DNA from: Rotaria sp. Silwood1
Taxonomy: Eukaryota; Rotifera; Eurotatoria; Philodinida; Philodinidae
NCBI GenBank assembly: GCA_905250075.1
Contig: CAJNOP010000026.1
Coordinates: forward strand, 1,797,098-1,861,097
DNA length: 64,000 nucleotides
Direction: 5' to 3'
Shown here: one piece after another, positions 1 through 12,500 of the stretch
Numbering within the stretch: position 1 is the first letter of the stretch
Layout: each line of letters starts with the position of its first letter
Made by a program: the position numbers and the translations under genes
The notes under the pieces: generated by a model
Database searches by the model: none
What the model saw: only the letters and a program-made list of their open reading frames with translations
What the model was told of the DNA's origin: nothing

Positions 1-2185
1 TCTTTACCTGATTGTTCTTCAACATCATCACTATCAACTGTTTGATGATGTTTCTTTTTTCCTAGCGCAGCACCACGTACTCCTTGACCTAATCGTTTTG
101 GACCTTTGATTTTCGATTCTACCACAACTTTTTTCGGTGGTGGTTCTACTGGTACAATAATCGTCTAATAAAACATAAATATAAAATCTTTATTCTTTCT
201 GCTTAATAATCTAATTACGCATACTTTTTGTGCAAGAGCACTAAACTTCAATAAATCATTTGTTTGTGAAATAAATGTCGCACATGGATTAACATTACAA
301 CAAATAATTGTTCGTCCACGACCAATAAAAAATGGTCGAAATATACTTGTTAATACACTATTTCGATAAGGTAATAACATTTGCTTTCTAAAACAAATAA
401 ACAATCCATTAATTGAGGTTTTTTCCGCAATCAATGTATACAATAGTCGCAAGAAACCTCACTATCATGAGAATAGAACTCGATAAACCCTGAGTTTTTT
501 TTCCTAGGACCCAACAAAGGTTTTTTCTCATGCAAATTCACATGTATATATTGTATCACAGATAAGGTACTTCACTTCGCTTTTATCTTCAGATGCAGGA
601 AAGATTTTATTTTTATGCTAAGATATCCTCATCTGTAGAAAAAAAATCTATGTTGACCTTCTAGTTTCTCTGTATGAAGGCTGATCAAACTGTAAGACTA
701 AAGGATTAAATTTTAGACACTCTGCACCTGATAGCGAGACGTTTCTCGAGCACTGTAATTTTAAAAAATTCTTACTTAGCTGTTTGATTTTCATTTAAAA
801 CTCGAATACAATCTTTAAATGTCATTAATGATGTATTTATATTACATGTTTCAGTTAATTGTTTTCCTGTACCAGTTGATGGTTCATTTCCAGCCAAATC
901 ACAAATATCTTATAAAGAGACAAAAAAAAATATTGTTTTTTTTTTTTTTTTTTTGAAAACTCATTTTGAAAACTAAACTTACACATATGACTCATTGTTG
1001 GTTCTTCTTCAAATTCATCAAATGTAATTAATGTAATACAAAGTACAGCATGTGAACGTGATGATGCTTCATTTAAATCTGTTTTTGATGTTGCACGATT
1101 TGCATAACCAAATCGAATTGTATCTTCAGCTTCTTTTAAATCAAAAACTGGAATTTGTACAAGATCTTTTATGATTGTTGATTCACTATTTTGCATTAAA
1201 CGTAATGGTTTACGTTTTTTCATTGCACTTGGTTTAATAAGTAAATCAAGTACATTTTCATTATATAATTCAAAAAATGATATCCAGATAGAATAATGTT
1301 CATCTATATGTTAGAAAATAATTGAAGAACGAATACTTTTTTTTTGTATTGTTTTTACCTTCAACTGAATGATCATCAAGAATTGATTGTTGATCTTGAA
1401 CAATATTTTGTAAACGATTTCGACGCTAAATTTAAAAGAAAACTAATATTTTTAGTCAACAAAACAGAAATAATAATAATATTACACATACATAATCATC
1501 TTTATCATCTTTAAATATATATTTACGATAATTGATTTCATCTTGAACATTATTCATATTTGTTTGCACTAAGTTTTCTAAGCCATCAGGTTTATATAAA
1601 ACTTTTGTATCAATATTATAACCAACATGTAAAAATATACGTTGTAAACATTGAGGAATAAGTCCAGGATCTTTTGGTGTACCAAACATCGTATGAGTTT
1701 TACCTAATAATCAAGTTATTTTAATATCATCTGTTTCTTTTCTATGATCAATCTTCTTACCGCTATTTGTAAGACCAAGTGTACATAGAAGCCAATTAGA
1801 ACCAGTAAATATTTCATCTGTCGGTTGTTCAAGAATTTGTTCAAAAAGTTCTTGTTGTGTACAATTATGATCAAATATTCTAGTGACCTATACGTATAAA
1901 AATGTTCGATATTTTTGTAAGAAAGAAAAAAAAAAGAATCTTTCGAACCTCATATTCGTTATAAGATGTTTGTGCTGGACGAATATTATTTGTTGCTGTT
2001 GGATAAAGTTTAACAGCAATACGTTTTTCATCACGAATACATAACATATTTTGACTTTCACCACGATCAAGTTCATCACCAATAAATGGTCGAATACGTA
2101 CATAAACATTTACAGGTGGTTCAACACGACGAGTATTCGTCGTTTCATTATTAGGATTTCCTATTGCTGTTGTGTCTGTCGACAT
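1..2185 (-). CDS. Kinesin-6 (KIF20-like) motor protein, 5' part; 3' end beyond the window
   Basis: Microtubule plus-end motor of the kinesin-6 group, which acts in cytokinesis and the spindle midzone (family knowledge). Eight exons read on the minus strand: 2185-1949, 1887-1761, 1703-1492, 1425-1359, 1303-983, 908-776, 387-225 and 164-1, all in phase, giving 474 codons with no stop. The P-loop reads GLTNSGKTHTMFG; the NSGKT form is typical of KIF20. It is followed by switch I (NEASSRSH), switch II (CDLAGNE, usually DLAGSE) and an FFIGRGRTIICCNVNPCAT segment that closely resembles KIF20A. The start ATG directly follows a TCTAG acceptor-like site, suggesting a trans-spliced leader. The intron before exon 7 is 388 bp, the others are shorter. 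Neck, coiled coil and tail lie off the left edge. KIF23 is less likely because the GRGR segment fits KIF20 better. Confidence 0.9.
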
Positions 2186-2496
2186 CTAGATAATGAAAGG
2201 AAAACATCAAAAACAAAGAAGTAAAAGTAAAAAAATCGAAAGTTTATTGAAATGTTTAGAAGAAATATACACTAAAAGTGAAAATGCAATAGACGCGTCC
2301 ATTTTCATCTTTTACATATCGTACTACGTAGTATGATTTTCTTTATTCCTTTTCTTGATTACCGCCATTGTTTAGAGAAGGAAAGAATGAAGAGAATACG
2401 ACATCTGTTTGATACATATATAACTAAACATTACTGTATTCTCTCGGCGCCTATAATTAAATTTTGTTAGTTTAAAGCTTTTTTTTTTTCATTGAA
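2186..2496. promoter_or_regulatory. Shared upstream region of divergent kinesin and kelch genes
   Basis: These 311 bp separate two start codons pointing away from each other, so any promoters must lie here or inside the genes. The stretch is AT-rich, with a T-run just before the kelch start and a pyrimidine-rich TCTAG abutting the kinesin start. No specific transcription-factor site was recognised. Confidence 0.4.
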
Positions 2497-5103
2497 ATGA
2501 ATCTTAGATTGTTCGATTCAATATTCAATATAGTACCTTGGTGTCGAAATAATAATCTGTCAACAAAATTACCGAAAATAAATTCTAACATTCTACTACT
2601 AAGTCCTCAAAAAAAATCTATTGAACAAATAAATTGTGTACGTGAACCGATTATATCCGTACAAGAACAACGACGAACTAGAGAAAAAATTTCATCTAGT
2701 ATCAAATGTAAATCAAAATATACAGTACGACCTAATACTTATTTTTAAAAAAAAAAATCTAGTTTCTAAAAATGAAATACTTACTTAATATATAAATAGG
2801 ATAAATGTTATGCAGGTAATCAATAATGTTCCTCTCTTAAACAATATTTTGATTAATAAAAATTATTGTTGTGTTTTTAATATCAGAATATAATATAATT
2901 GGTCTTCGACAAGGATTCGGTCTATTAAAAGATATTCGACATGAAAAACTAGAATCCGGTAAACCATCACTAGTTATTCATTCAGCAACACTTGAAAAAA
3001 ATGTAACTGATACTTCAATATCTACAAATTATGCACTCAAAGAACTTGAAAATATAGAATTAAGAAAACGTTTTGCTATTGTTCATACAGAAAAATATAT
3101 TTATATCGTTGGAGGTATATTAAAAAAATATATTTTCTATTGTTAATAATCTCATTGCTCGATAGGTTATATTTACGATCATCAAATTCCGGAAAGAAAA
3201 AAAGCTTCACAGTAAGCAGTTCTTGTAATTAATAATTCGCATAAGAGAATTTATATTTAGCGATTACAAATATGATTTACAAACGAACAAATTAATTCCT
3301 ACACAAGCATTACCGAACGGAGCAAGTCATTGAAATTATTTTCATTTTGTATATTACGATTTGATAGATTTTTCCTTTTTTTTTGTGCTAATGCATCAGG
3401 TATTCGGAAAGTCATTGATTAAAAATAAAACTGTATATCTTCATTCTGGTTCTATTGGATGTACTGGTTTTTGTACTAATAGTTTTGCAATAAAATCCCT
3501 CTTGTTTGAGGTACAAGTCTTTTCTCATCGAATGAAAATAAGAAACTAGTTGTTGTAATTGTTTATTCGAAAGTTCATACCTTGTACGTGTCTCTATCAA
3601 GTTCAGATATTTTTTTTTCATTTTGAAATATTTGATAGATTCATAAAATGATGGATTTTCTCGATGGTAACCTTAATACGAGTGTAAGTCAAGAGAAGAC
3701 AAACAGTCACATCCAAAACTTAAGAAATTTGTTAAATATGAATATATCTTGATGAAAAATTACAACAATAATAATTTCAGATTTTCATTCGATAAATCAG
3801 AGACTTTCACTCGAAACGAGCAAGAGTTCGTTTTAAATTTTGATGTTCAAGTGAATTTATGCAAACAACAGTATTTTCTCATCAATAGGAAAACTAGTTC
3901 ATCCAATGGAAATATACAATTTGTAAAAAGTACTATTTTGTCTGTAGAAATTTGATTTCAATAGTGAAGTTATGACAAAGGAAATATTTGTCTCTATATT
4001 TTAGGCAATTGGTTTTGGATTATGTATTGATGAACAATGTATTTATGCAGGTACAGATTCTATTTAAATATTCAATAGAATATTTTTGAATATTTTTCAG
4101 TTGGTGGAAATGATCTTGACAATAGACCATTAAGTGATTGTTATTGTTTAAAAATAAAAAATTCTAATGAAACATGGATAAAATTACCTAGTCTTCCAGT
4201 AAAAATTCTATAAAAAAAAATACAAAAATAATCATATAATATAATATTATATAGGCGCCTACAACTGGACCAGGTGTTGGTGCACACAATGGTGTATTAC
4301 ATTGCATTGGAGGTAATTAATATATTTCCTTTTTCATAATATAAAAAAAATTTCTCTTCTTAGGATATGATGTTCTTGGTAATCGATCAATTATTCATGG
4401 TGAACATCTTATACTTCATTATCCACAAGATAAACAATGGCAATATGCACCTGAATTAAATATTGTTCGTGTTCGACCATTAGTATTTGTTGATCCAAAT
4501 GAAACAATTCATGGACATAATGTTTATGTTGCTGGTGGTTTTAATATTAATCCACATACTCATAAACCATATATTGTAGCTGATCTACAATTATTTAATC
4601 AAATAACACAATCTTGGCAGCAATTAACAACTATTCCAAATTTAGAATCATCACACGAATTATCATTTGATGATGATAAATTATATGTTAATGAAATAAT
4701 TGAATTACCTGATCAAATGCCAATAATAAATAATTTATGTAGTTTTGATCTTCGAAAACTTAGTTGGATGAATACAACAAATGATATTGATGATAATAGA
4801 AAAATTAATGCACAAAATTCTATGAAAAAAACTTCATCAACGTCACCATTTTTTCTTTCACCAGATAAAAATAAAAACAAAGAAATTAAAACTAAACAAA
4901 ATGAGAAGGTTATAAATCTCATCTAGATATATGATTTATTATGACATATTAATTTATATTCTACATAGATCAACAGATCAGATTCACTTCCAAAAACAAC
5001 AATATCAACATTAAAGTTTGTTATATTATTTTAATTTAGTTATCAATTAAATCTTTTGATTTATTTTTATAGATTACCAAACTCAAAAAATACAACAAAC
5101 TAA
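2497..5103 (+). CDS. Kelch-repeat protein
   Basis: Predicted kelch beta-propeller protein, probably a protein-interaction scaffold; the exact role is unknown. The start is ATG at 2497. Supported exons are 2887-3114, 3166-3211, 3261-3325, 4005-4050, 4101-4198, 4255-4312, 4364-4908, 4969-5015 and 5073-5103 (TAA). Kelch-type glycine pairs occur in IYIVGG, IYAVGGND, LHCIGGYD and VYVAGGFN, several followed by the aromatic residues that close a blade. No BTB or BACK domain is visible in the N-terminal exon, so this is not a classical KLHL adaptor. The donor of exon 1 is ambiguous (near 2645 or 2698, both in phase). Joining 3325 to 4005 in frame needs one more small exon; an 11-nt candidate is 3400-3410. 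It is divergent from the kinesin gene. Confidence 0.75.
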
Positions 5104-6977
5104 TATCAAGTCAGGTAGATAATAGATAATCTGAAAGTTTTTAAACAAGATATTTGTTCACTTTTGATCTATTGGAAAGTATCAGAAGCTATGAGTTAAA
5201 AACGGAAAAGAGTATAACATAAGTTTTGACCCTACTAGATCTACTCTATGTTAGAATTTCAACTTTTGGCTTATTGTTATTATACAAATACATGTGATGT
5301 TTAAATTATAAAATTTTTTTAAATATTTTTTGACGCTTTATTAATAACACTGCACGAAAATAGATTAACAAATCGAATTTCTTTTAAATAGATAATAGAA
5401 AAAGAAATCATTCATTAATACTTATATATTTACTCTACATCTTGGTCTATCACTTGTTTCAGTCAGCTCAGTATTTTGTCCCTCATGTACTCACAATTTA
5501 CTGCTATAAACAATTTTCATTGGTGTACTACTTCATTTTTTCAACTCTAATTCGTCGTCGAATTTTTCATCTCTAAGTCTGTTCTTAATTGCATCTCATA
5601 CATTCTCAATTGGTCAAATATCAGAAAATTCCACATTATCTATATTGAGATCAATACATTTCAGATCATATAATTTTTTTTCTATTGATAATGGTGTGAA
5701 CAAATTACATAACAGAAAAATTATATCTAGAAAAGTAAACATATATTCCTCGTGAATGCCTACAATTGTTTTCATGTATGATAATTTCAAAAATTTTTTA
5801 TAACTTTAACATCACTTGTATCTCTGTTATAATAATAAGCAAAAACCTAAAATTCGACCATAGATTAGATCTAGACATTTAGTGTGTATACTGTGTATAT
5901 AAGCTTTGACCAATACAGAAATATGTGAGAAAACAATACTGCATGAAAGACCATTCTGGATTCGGTTTTGAACTTTCTTATTCAATTACAAGAGAATTTT
6001 TCATTTCTATATTAGTCTTCACTCACATTACTAACAGTGAATGAACTTTATTTTGTAAAAAAGCTATGCATGTTCAGAATAAACTTTTCTTAGAGATTGT
6101 CTCTGAAAAACGCACTAATGGTTTTTGAAAAATACTCTTTGAAATTGAAATACATGTACAGTGTAAAAATCTCGAGCCTTTTTCTGTATCATGTCGTGAA
6201 CGAATGACATTGTTCATATATACATTATGCTATTCCAGGCATTCCGCGTGAAATGAATTAAAATTCGATCGCTCAAAATAAGGTAAAAGAATTGTTTAAA
6301 AATGATCACAGCTTTGATTTCTTTAATCAATATTAGATGCCAATGAATATCAATGTCTCATTTATCTAATCCATTATCATTATGGTTACATTTTCGATTT
6401 TAAATATCTTCTTGTTTTTTCTAACATTATCTTATAGAATTATTTTTAATTAAATTATGCCGATGTAAAATTGTACTATATCATGAAAAGATAATAACTC
6501 TTACAGCATCCATTAGTTAAAATATTCTTAATTCATAAACACCTTCAAAAAAAAAAGGAGAAAGCATTTCGTATTCAAAATGAAAAAGAATTTTTTTTAT
6601 AAATTATTCAGTACTATTGAATACTAAGATATACATATATGCTTAAGTGGTCTATTGCATGTTTAATTAAATAGAATATAGAAAAGCTCTATTTCAGGAC
6701 TCATACAAGAATAAATTTCAAATTTATAGTAATCCTTTGTTTCTGTCAACACTATTTCACTGTCGCACTAATTGTCAGATAAATATTCAATATTTCATTT
6801 CTTTGACATATTCATAGAGATTTATGTAGGTGAAAATTGGCATGTCTGCATATGATTTAGAAACTACGTGTATCAGAAAAAAAGAACAAAAGAAGAAATA
6901 TAAAGAAAACTATATTGTCAATTATTTCCCTTTAACATCACCATTTGTGTACGAAGATTATTATTTTGATTAACACC
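5104..6977. other. Intergenic, no gene seen
   Basis: About 1.9 kb of AT-rich DNA between the kelch gene and the neuropeptide gene. No long open frame, RNA gene or recognisable repeat was found. It presumably contains the neuropeptide promoter near its right end. Confidence 0.5.
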
Positions 6978-7520
6978 ATGCAAAACTTATGGGGTAAACG
7001 AAAATCAATTGAAATTAAAGTAGTTTGTTGTTTTTTTTATTCTTCTGTAGTTTTCATTTATCTTCTTACTTTAACATCGATTCAAATAATATCATCATTT
7101 TCAATAATTAAAAATGGTCAAAATGAAAATAAATTAGATGATATACAACGAAGTGCATCTTTATTATCATCAGATTTATCATCTATTGAAAAACAAGAAA
7201 GTGATCCTGAATGTTTGCCGAAAAATCTTTTTTCAAATATGTTTGATCGTTATCGACGAGCATCAATATCTCGTCCTTATTTTCATCATTGGCGAAGAGC
7301 TCGTGATAATAATCGTTACCCATCAAAAAGTTTATTAGCATTTTCACCTCGTTTAGGTAAACGAGCATATGAAAATGATCAACAATTAGAAAAAGAAAAT
7401 GATTTCAATGATATTGACGCATTTCTTATTGGGTATTTATTAGGAAAAAACATTGATATTATTTATGAAGACCCAACAAAAATTTGTCTGTCAAAATCTG
7501 TTAGTAATGGTCCTATTTAA
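6978..7520 (+). CDS. Pyrokinin/neuromedin-U-type neuropeptide precursor (FSPRL-amide)
   Basis: Single-exon secreted prohormone of 180 residues. The first ATG is at 6978; the open frame runs a little further upstream but has no ATG there. A basic N-terminus is followed by a hydrophobic stretch (about residues 15-40) that fits a signal peptide. Around residues 94-125 two dibasic sites (RYRR, HWRR) precede ARDNNRYPSKSLLAFSPRL, then G-KR, the standard amidation and cleavage signal. Processing would release a 19-residue peptide ending FSPRL-NH2 and a spacer ASISRPYFHHW. FXPRL-amide is the hallmark of insect pyrokinin/PBAN/CAPA peptides, related to neuromedin U (family knowledge). Only one copy of the active motif is present. 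Its receptor would be an NMU-type GPCR, not in this window. Confidence 0.85.
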   Translation: MQNLWGKRKSIEIKVVCCFFYSSVVFIYLLTLTSIQIISSFSIIKNGQNENKLDDIQRSASLLSSDLSSIEKQESDPECLPKNLFSNMFDRYRRASISRPYFHHWRRARDNNRYPSKSLLAFSPRLGKRAYENDQQLEKENDFNDIDAFLIGYLLGKNIDIIYEDPTKICLSKSVSNGPI

Positions 7521-9583
7521 GAAATTCTTGAAAAATATCAAACAATCGACCTAAACAAAATAAAAGCGCTTCATGAGAACAACATTTAAGCAATAAAAAC
7601 TCATTTTGATGTCACTATTGTCTTGATCAATAAAGTCGAAAAAGGAATATTCTATCTTGTATTTAAAATGAAAAGAATAAAATTGAACATCAATACATGC
7701 CCACAGGATTCTCTATTTTATTTTTCACTGGACTTTATAATGAAAGGATAAATGGTAGAGAGAAAAACGAATTCTAGCTTTTTTTATGATCAGTACCTAA
7801 TCTAAATTATGGATTCTCTTGAGGTACATAAACTTATTGCCGAATTCTTTTAATATTCTGCTTCTTTTTATTTAACATGATAAGAGTAAAAATGCTGTAA
7901 TTTTATATGTTTGATGAAGATAAATTACTTTAGAGACATAAAGTTTTATGACAGGAAAGTTATATTTTAAATTCTACAACTGTGTATAAACAACCAATTA
8001 AGATAGGATTATAACTCCAGGAGACAAAATATTTTCTCGATGACTATGTGCTAATTGGAATTCTAACAATGCAAGTTTCATTAATGATAGTTTTACATAG
8101 TCTCTATGTTGACATTAATTTTGGAAAGTTAATTTCTGCTCTTACGATTAACCAATATGTAGATGATGCCAAGCGATGTGCCATGACGATCAGACATATC
8201 ATGAGATATTTTTACCTACGCACTTGAATATAGTGTACCATATTGATTAAAAAATATAAGATCAATCTATTTTTTATTTTTTTTCTTCTACAATACTTTA
8301 TACATGAATTATGAGAAGAAGATCTCTAAGAAATGAAATACGATCGTTTTCAGGTTCTAGAAGACTGGGATAAAATCAGTTTTTAAGTAAACATCGTACA
8401 AAACAACAAAATACGTTTTTTAGTAAAACTAAACTAAATTTCGCTTTGCGATGTTTATAACGTTTTAAGGATAGGTTGTAGATAATATGATGATTCCTCA
8501 TTCTATTCAGAATTTTATGTTTTTAAGATGTTACTCTTAAAAACTAAGTTCTACATAGTTTTTTGAAACTTGATAGAGAACTTTATTGACTATTGAAACA
8601 ATAATATGGATTCGAATTAAATATGCCTACAAGAAATGGTATAAAATAAAGAGATACCAAATAATTTCATCACACGCTACCATTTGCCCGCACTCCGATC
8701 AAAACATAAAAAAACTAATATCTCAAGAATAGAATGATACCGATCTCACAAAAATCAATTGAAAATAATATTTATATTTTCGTACATCACTCCGAAATAG
8801 TTATTGTTCATCAACTTTGCTTGATCTAAACCTTTACAATTATAGAACGATCATATTGAAGTTACGTGTCTAAGTTCTATCTATTACAACATTATCAACG
8901 AATTCAAACTTATTAATGAAAAGATTGCAAAAGAAAAAACTTTTTAGATTTTATACTTGATTTCACTATACAATCATCTCTTATCTGTAAAAACATCATT
9001 CTATTAGTTATTTACTAGTGCTTAGTGCTATCATCAATCGATCAAATAGTTGCTATACATATCATTGATGTAGCATTTTTTTGAAGGTCAAAGATCTATT
9101 TTAAGTACAACGAATACATTCAACTAAACATATAAGTGTACTGAAGTTAATTACTGTCGATAATTTTAATAATTTGATTCTTCTTTCTTTTAGTTAATGA
9201 AAGACAATGTTATAATCAAATGAATAAAATAACTTTTACTATGATATGAATTAGTCGATTATAAACTACTACATATATCATAGTAAAACAAATATACATA
9301 TCAAAGCGCCATTGATGATGTCGTTGCCAACAGAATAAAAAAACAGAGGCTGCTGCTTAGTAAACATCACATCCAATGACTGATCATCTCTGACTTTTCG
9401 ATGTACTTGATTTTATTCATCATGCATTTATTACAAGAAAAAATAAATATCTATTTCACTTCTATGGCATCTATTTAATAAAATGAACATTAAGCATTTT
9501 TTCCTGTCATTAGAATAAGATCTGTTTTTCTAGATAACACGCAACATTGCGTGACATTGTGAAAAAATTTATTCATTATTAAA
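7521..9583. other. Intergenic, only a small hairpin seen
   Basis: About 2.1 kb without a convincing gene. It contains a perfect 14-bp inverted repeat (9234-9247 with 9275-9288). Otherwise nothing recognisable. Confidence 0.5.
9234..9288. repeat. Perfect 14-bp hairpin
   Basis: ttttactatgatat at 9234-9247 pairs exactly with atatcatagtaaaa at 9275-9288 across a 27-nt loop. It lies about 300 bp upstream of the NSUN7-like start. It could be a small MITE relic or a transcript hairpin; nothing favours either. Confidence 0.6.
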
Positions 9584-12500
9584 ATGTTGAATCGTCAAAT
9601 ACCACCAAGTACAACATCAACACCATTAATTACTTCTAATGATCATAATACAAATCGTGAAACACCAAAAGCAACATCAGAAAAACAATTAAATGAACAT
9701 GATCGTATGCGTATGAAAGAATTCGGTCAAATATTTAATCGACATAGTTCTATAAATCGAGCTTTACTTGAAGAACTTTTTCGTAAAGAACCATCAGAAT
9801 ATACCCAAACAGTTTATCGTTATGCAAGTCGAATATATCATTGTTTAAAAGAAGAACAAATTAATCCTATATTAAAAGCATTAGCAAGTACAAAAGATGA
9901 ACAAGTAATAATTAAAAAATCAACACTTGATGTACCAAAAATTGATTATGCAAGTGATAAACAAAAACGACGTACACTTAAATTAGCTTTTTCTGTTTTA
10001 CGATGTAAGTGATTTTAAATTATGGTTATAATTGAAACCAAAAATACTAAAGAAAAAAAAAATATTTAATTAGTTCCGCATCATTAGTAAAAGTTAATTT
10101 TCTCTATAACCCTTAATGTTAAATTTTAGCAGGAATATTTCGTTGTATAATCGGTATTGATTTTTATTACAATGATGATTAAACAAGATTTTATTCATTC
10201 ATGATTGTTAAAATAGTTGATTTAAAACAGCTTATGTGATTATACTCTCTATATTGATATTTGTCTTCATTCATAATTTGAAATGAAGAATTTGTTTTTA
10301 TAAATACTCTTGAATCAAAATCTTCTTATCAAATAGCAGATTGGTTTCTTTGTTTTGTTTTTGTTTGCCGTAATAACATTTACTTTTGGTTTAGATCAAA
10401 AAATTGTTGAAGAACTTCTGGATGAAACTCAATTCTTTTCAAACTATCCTGATGTAAAAAAAAGATTTCTTTTTTTGAATTCTTATTTTTTCAATAAAAT
10501 ATTTCTATAATATTTAGTTAAAAGATGAATTAAGTCTTGTTTCAACAGTTCTATATGATTATTTAAGTCGTAAGTTTCAACCGCGTGATGAACCTGTTGA
10601 CATCGATGATAAAGAAGATTTATCAAATAATGATCAACTCGTATCAACAATTGAAAATGCTATTTTACAAGAACGAACACGACTTGCTGCAGCATTAGCC
10701 CGTAATAGGTAAAGATACACAAAAACAAACCAGACGAGAAGCAGTTCGAGATATATATTCAATATAATTTCTTGTTTAGAATAAAATCACAAGCATTATC
10801 ACTTGAAGATTTATTACCAGAAAATTTACGTGAAGTTCAACAACATTCAGCTGAATTACCAGTTTATGCTTGGGTTAATCTAATTAAAACTGAGTATGTT
10901 ATGAGAAAAAAATTGCATTCAAATTTTTTATTTTTATAGTAATATGAATTGCAAAAGAAATGGAAAAGTGTCAAACTCTGTTAAATCATATTAACAACTT
11001 GTAAAGCAATGAGGATTTTTTTTTTGTTAGAAACTACCATATTCTCTAGAAAAAAATCTCTTAGAATTTGGAAAGTTGGTATTTATCAATTATTTTCGAC
11101 TAAAAAATTCACAAAAATATATTTCATAAAAAGCTCTATCATCACAGATTTGTTAAAATGTTTTAGACTTATTTCGGATTCTTTCATCAAAAAAGATTGA
11201 AAAATGAAATTTGTGTAACTAAAATATTTGACTGAAACTAATAAATTTCAAAGAACATCAACTACCATTTTCACAAGCTATGCATGAACTCAAATTGTTT
11301 TTGGCGTTATTTGTTTTAAATATATAAGATCATAGTAATTCAGTCAAAAACAAGAATAATTCAAAGAAGTATTTTTTTTTACTGTTGTAAAACGGTCAGG
11401 TACGGTGAACGATAAAGTTCTTCCGTTTCTTTCACAAAAAGCAAATTAAGAGCAAATTTATTTCACTCTCGGTACGTTACTCGAGAGACCACTCTTTATG
11501 CTACAATAATCATCATTAAACGTGTTGTTCCCATAACTCTTCTGGTATTTAAAAAAGCAATAATAAAAATCGAAGTAATGCACTCGGTAATGAAGTTGCA
11601 AAAGCTTTTAACTCTTTCGACTTTTCCTCTTTTTCAAACTCCTTTTGCAAAAACCTATGTTTAGTACAAAATGTGTAGTAAACGTATTTGTTTACTTTTG
11701 GAACTTTGCAATATGATCTAATATAGTCTGACATATTTTTCATTTCTGTTGGAAACTAAATCATTTATATTTTGTTCTATTTCTTTAAAGTATGGAAACT
11801 GTAATAAAAGTCTTTGAAAATAATGAACAAATGAAGCGAGTTAAAACAATAACAGAAATGGATAAACGAACATTCTATGTTGATTATCATTGTTCAAATT
11901 TACTTGTATTTCATTATACACAAAAACAACGTATTGCTAATCATTATCTTGTTCGTGATAATCATTTATATTTACAAGATAAATCAAGTTGTGTTGCTGC
12001 ACATACAGTTAGAAAATTATTAACAAAAAAAGATAATATTTGTTTAGCTTATGTTAGTGGAGGTATGTTTTAATATATATGATAAAAGAAAATACTGAAA
12101 AACAAAACAAACAATGATTTTATTTTATTTTTCAAGGTCTACTTCTTCAACTTTTAATTGTACTTACAGATGAACTTGAATCTAAAATTTATGCATTTGG
12201 TGGTCGTACAGATGAAAATATTCGAGATATTCAAGCTAAAATTAAAACTTTAGGAACATCAGATAAACGTAAATTATTATTTGAAGTGATCGGTTTTTCA
12301 TAATAATTAAGTTAATATTATCTATAGGTATAAAAATTTTTAAAGAAAATTTTACTGATATTAATTTTGATGAACTTAATATGGAAAATTGTAAAGTTAT
12401 TTTATGTAATCCACCTGATTCTCGTTCTGCTCTTATACAACCACTTGATTTTCTTTATAATGAAGGCGAAGGTTTAATAAATAATGAAAAAATTTATTTC

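Noticed and set aside
3412..3955. Short frames on both strands between kelch exons
   Set aside because: They lie in an intron, are low complexity, and do not join in phase with the kelch exons.
6945..6977. Upstream extension of the neuropeptide frame
   Set aside because: It begins with TTG; the ATG at 6978 gives a standard signal peptide.
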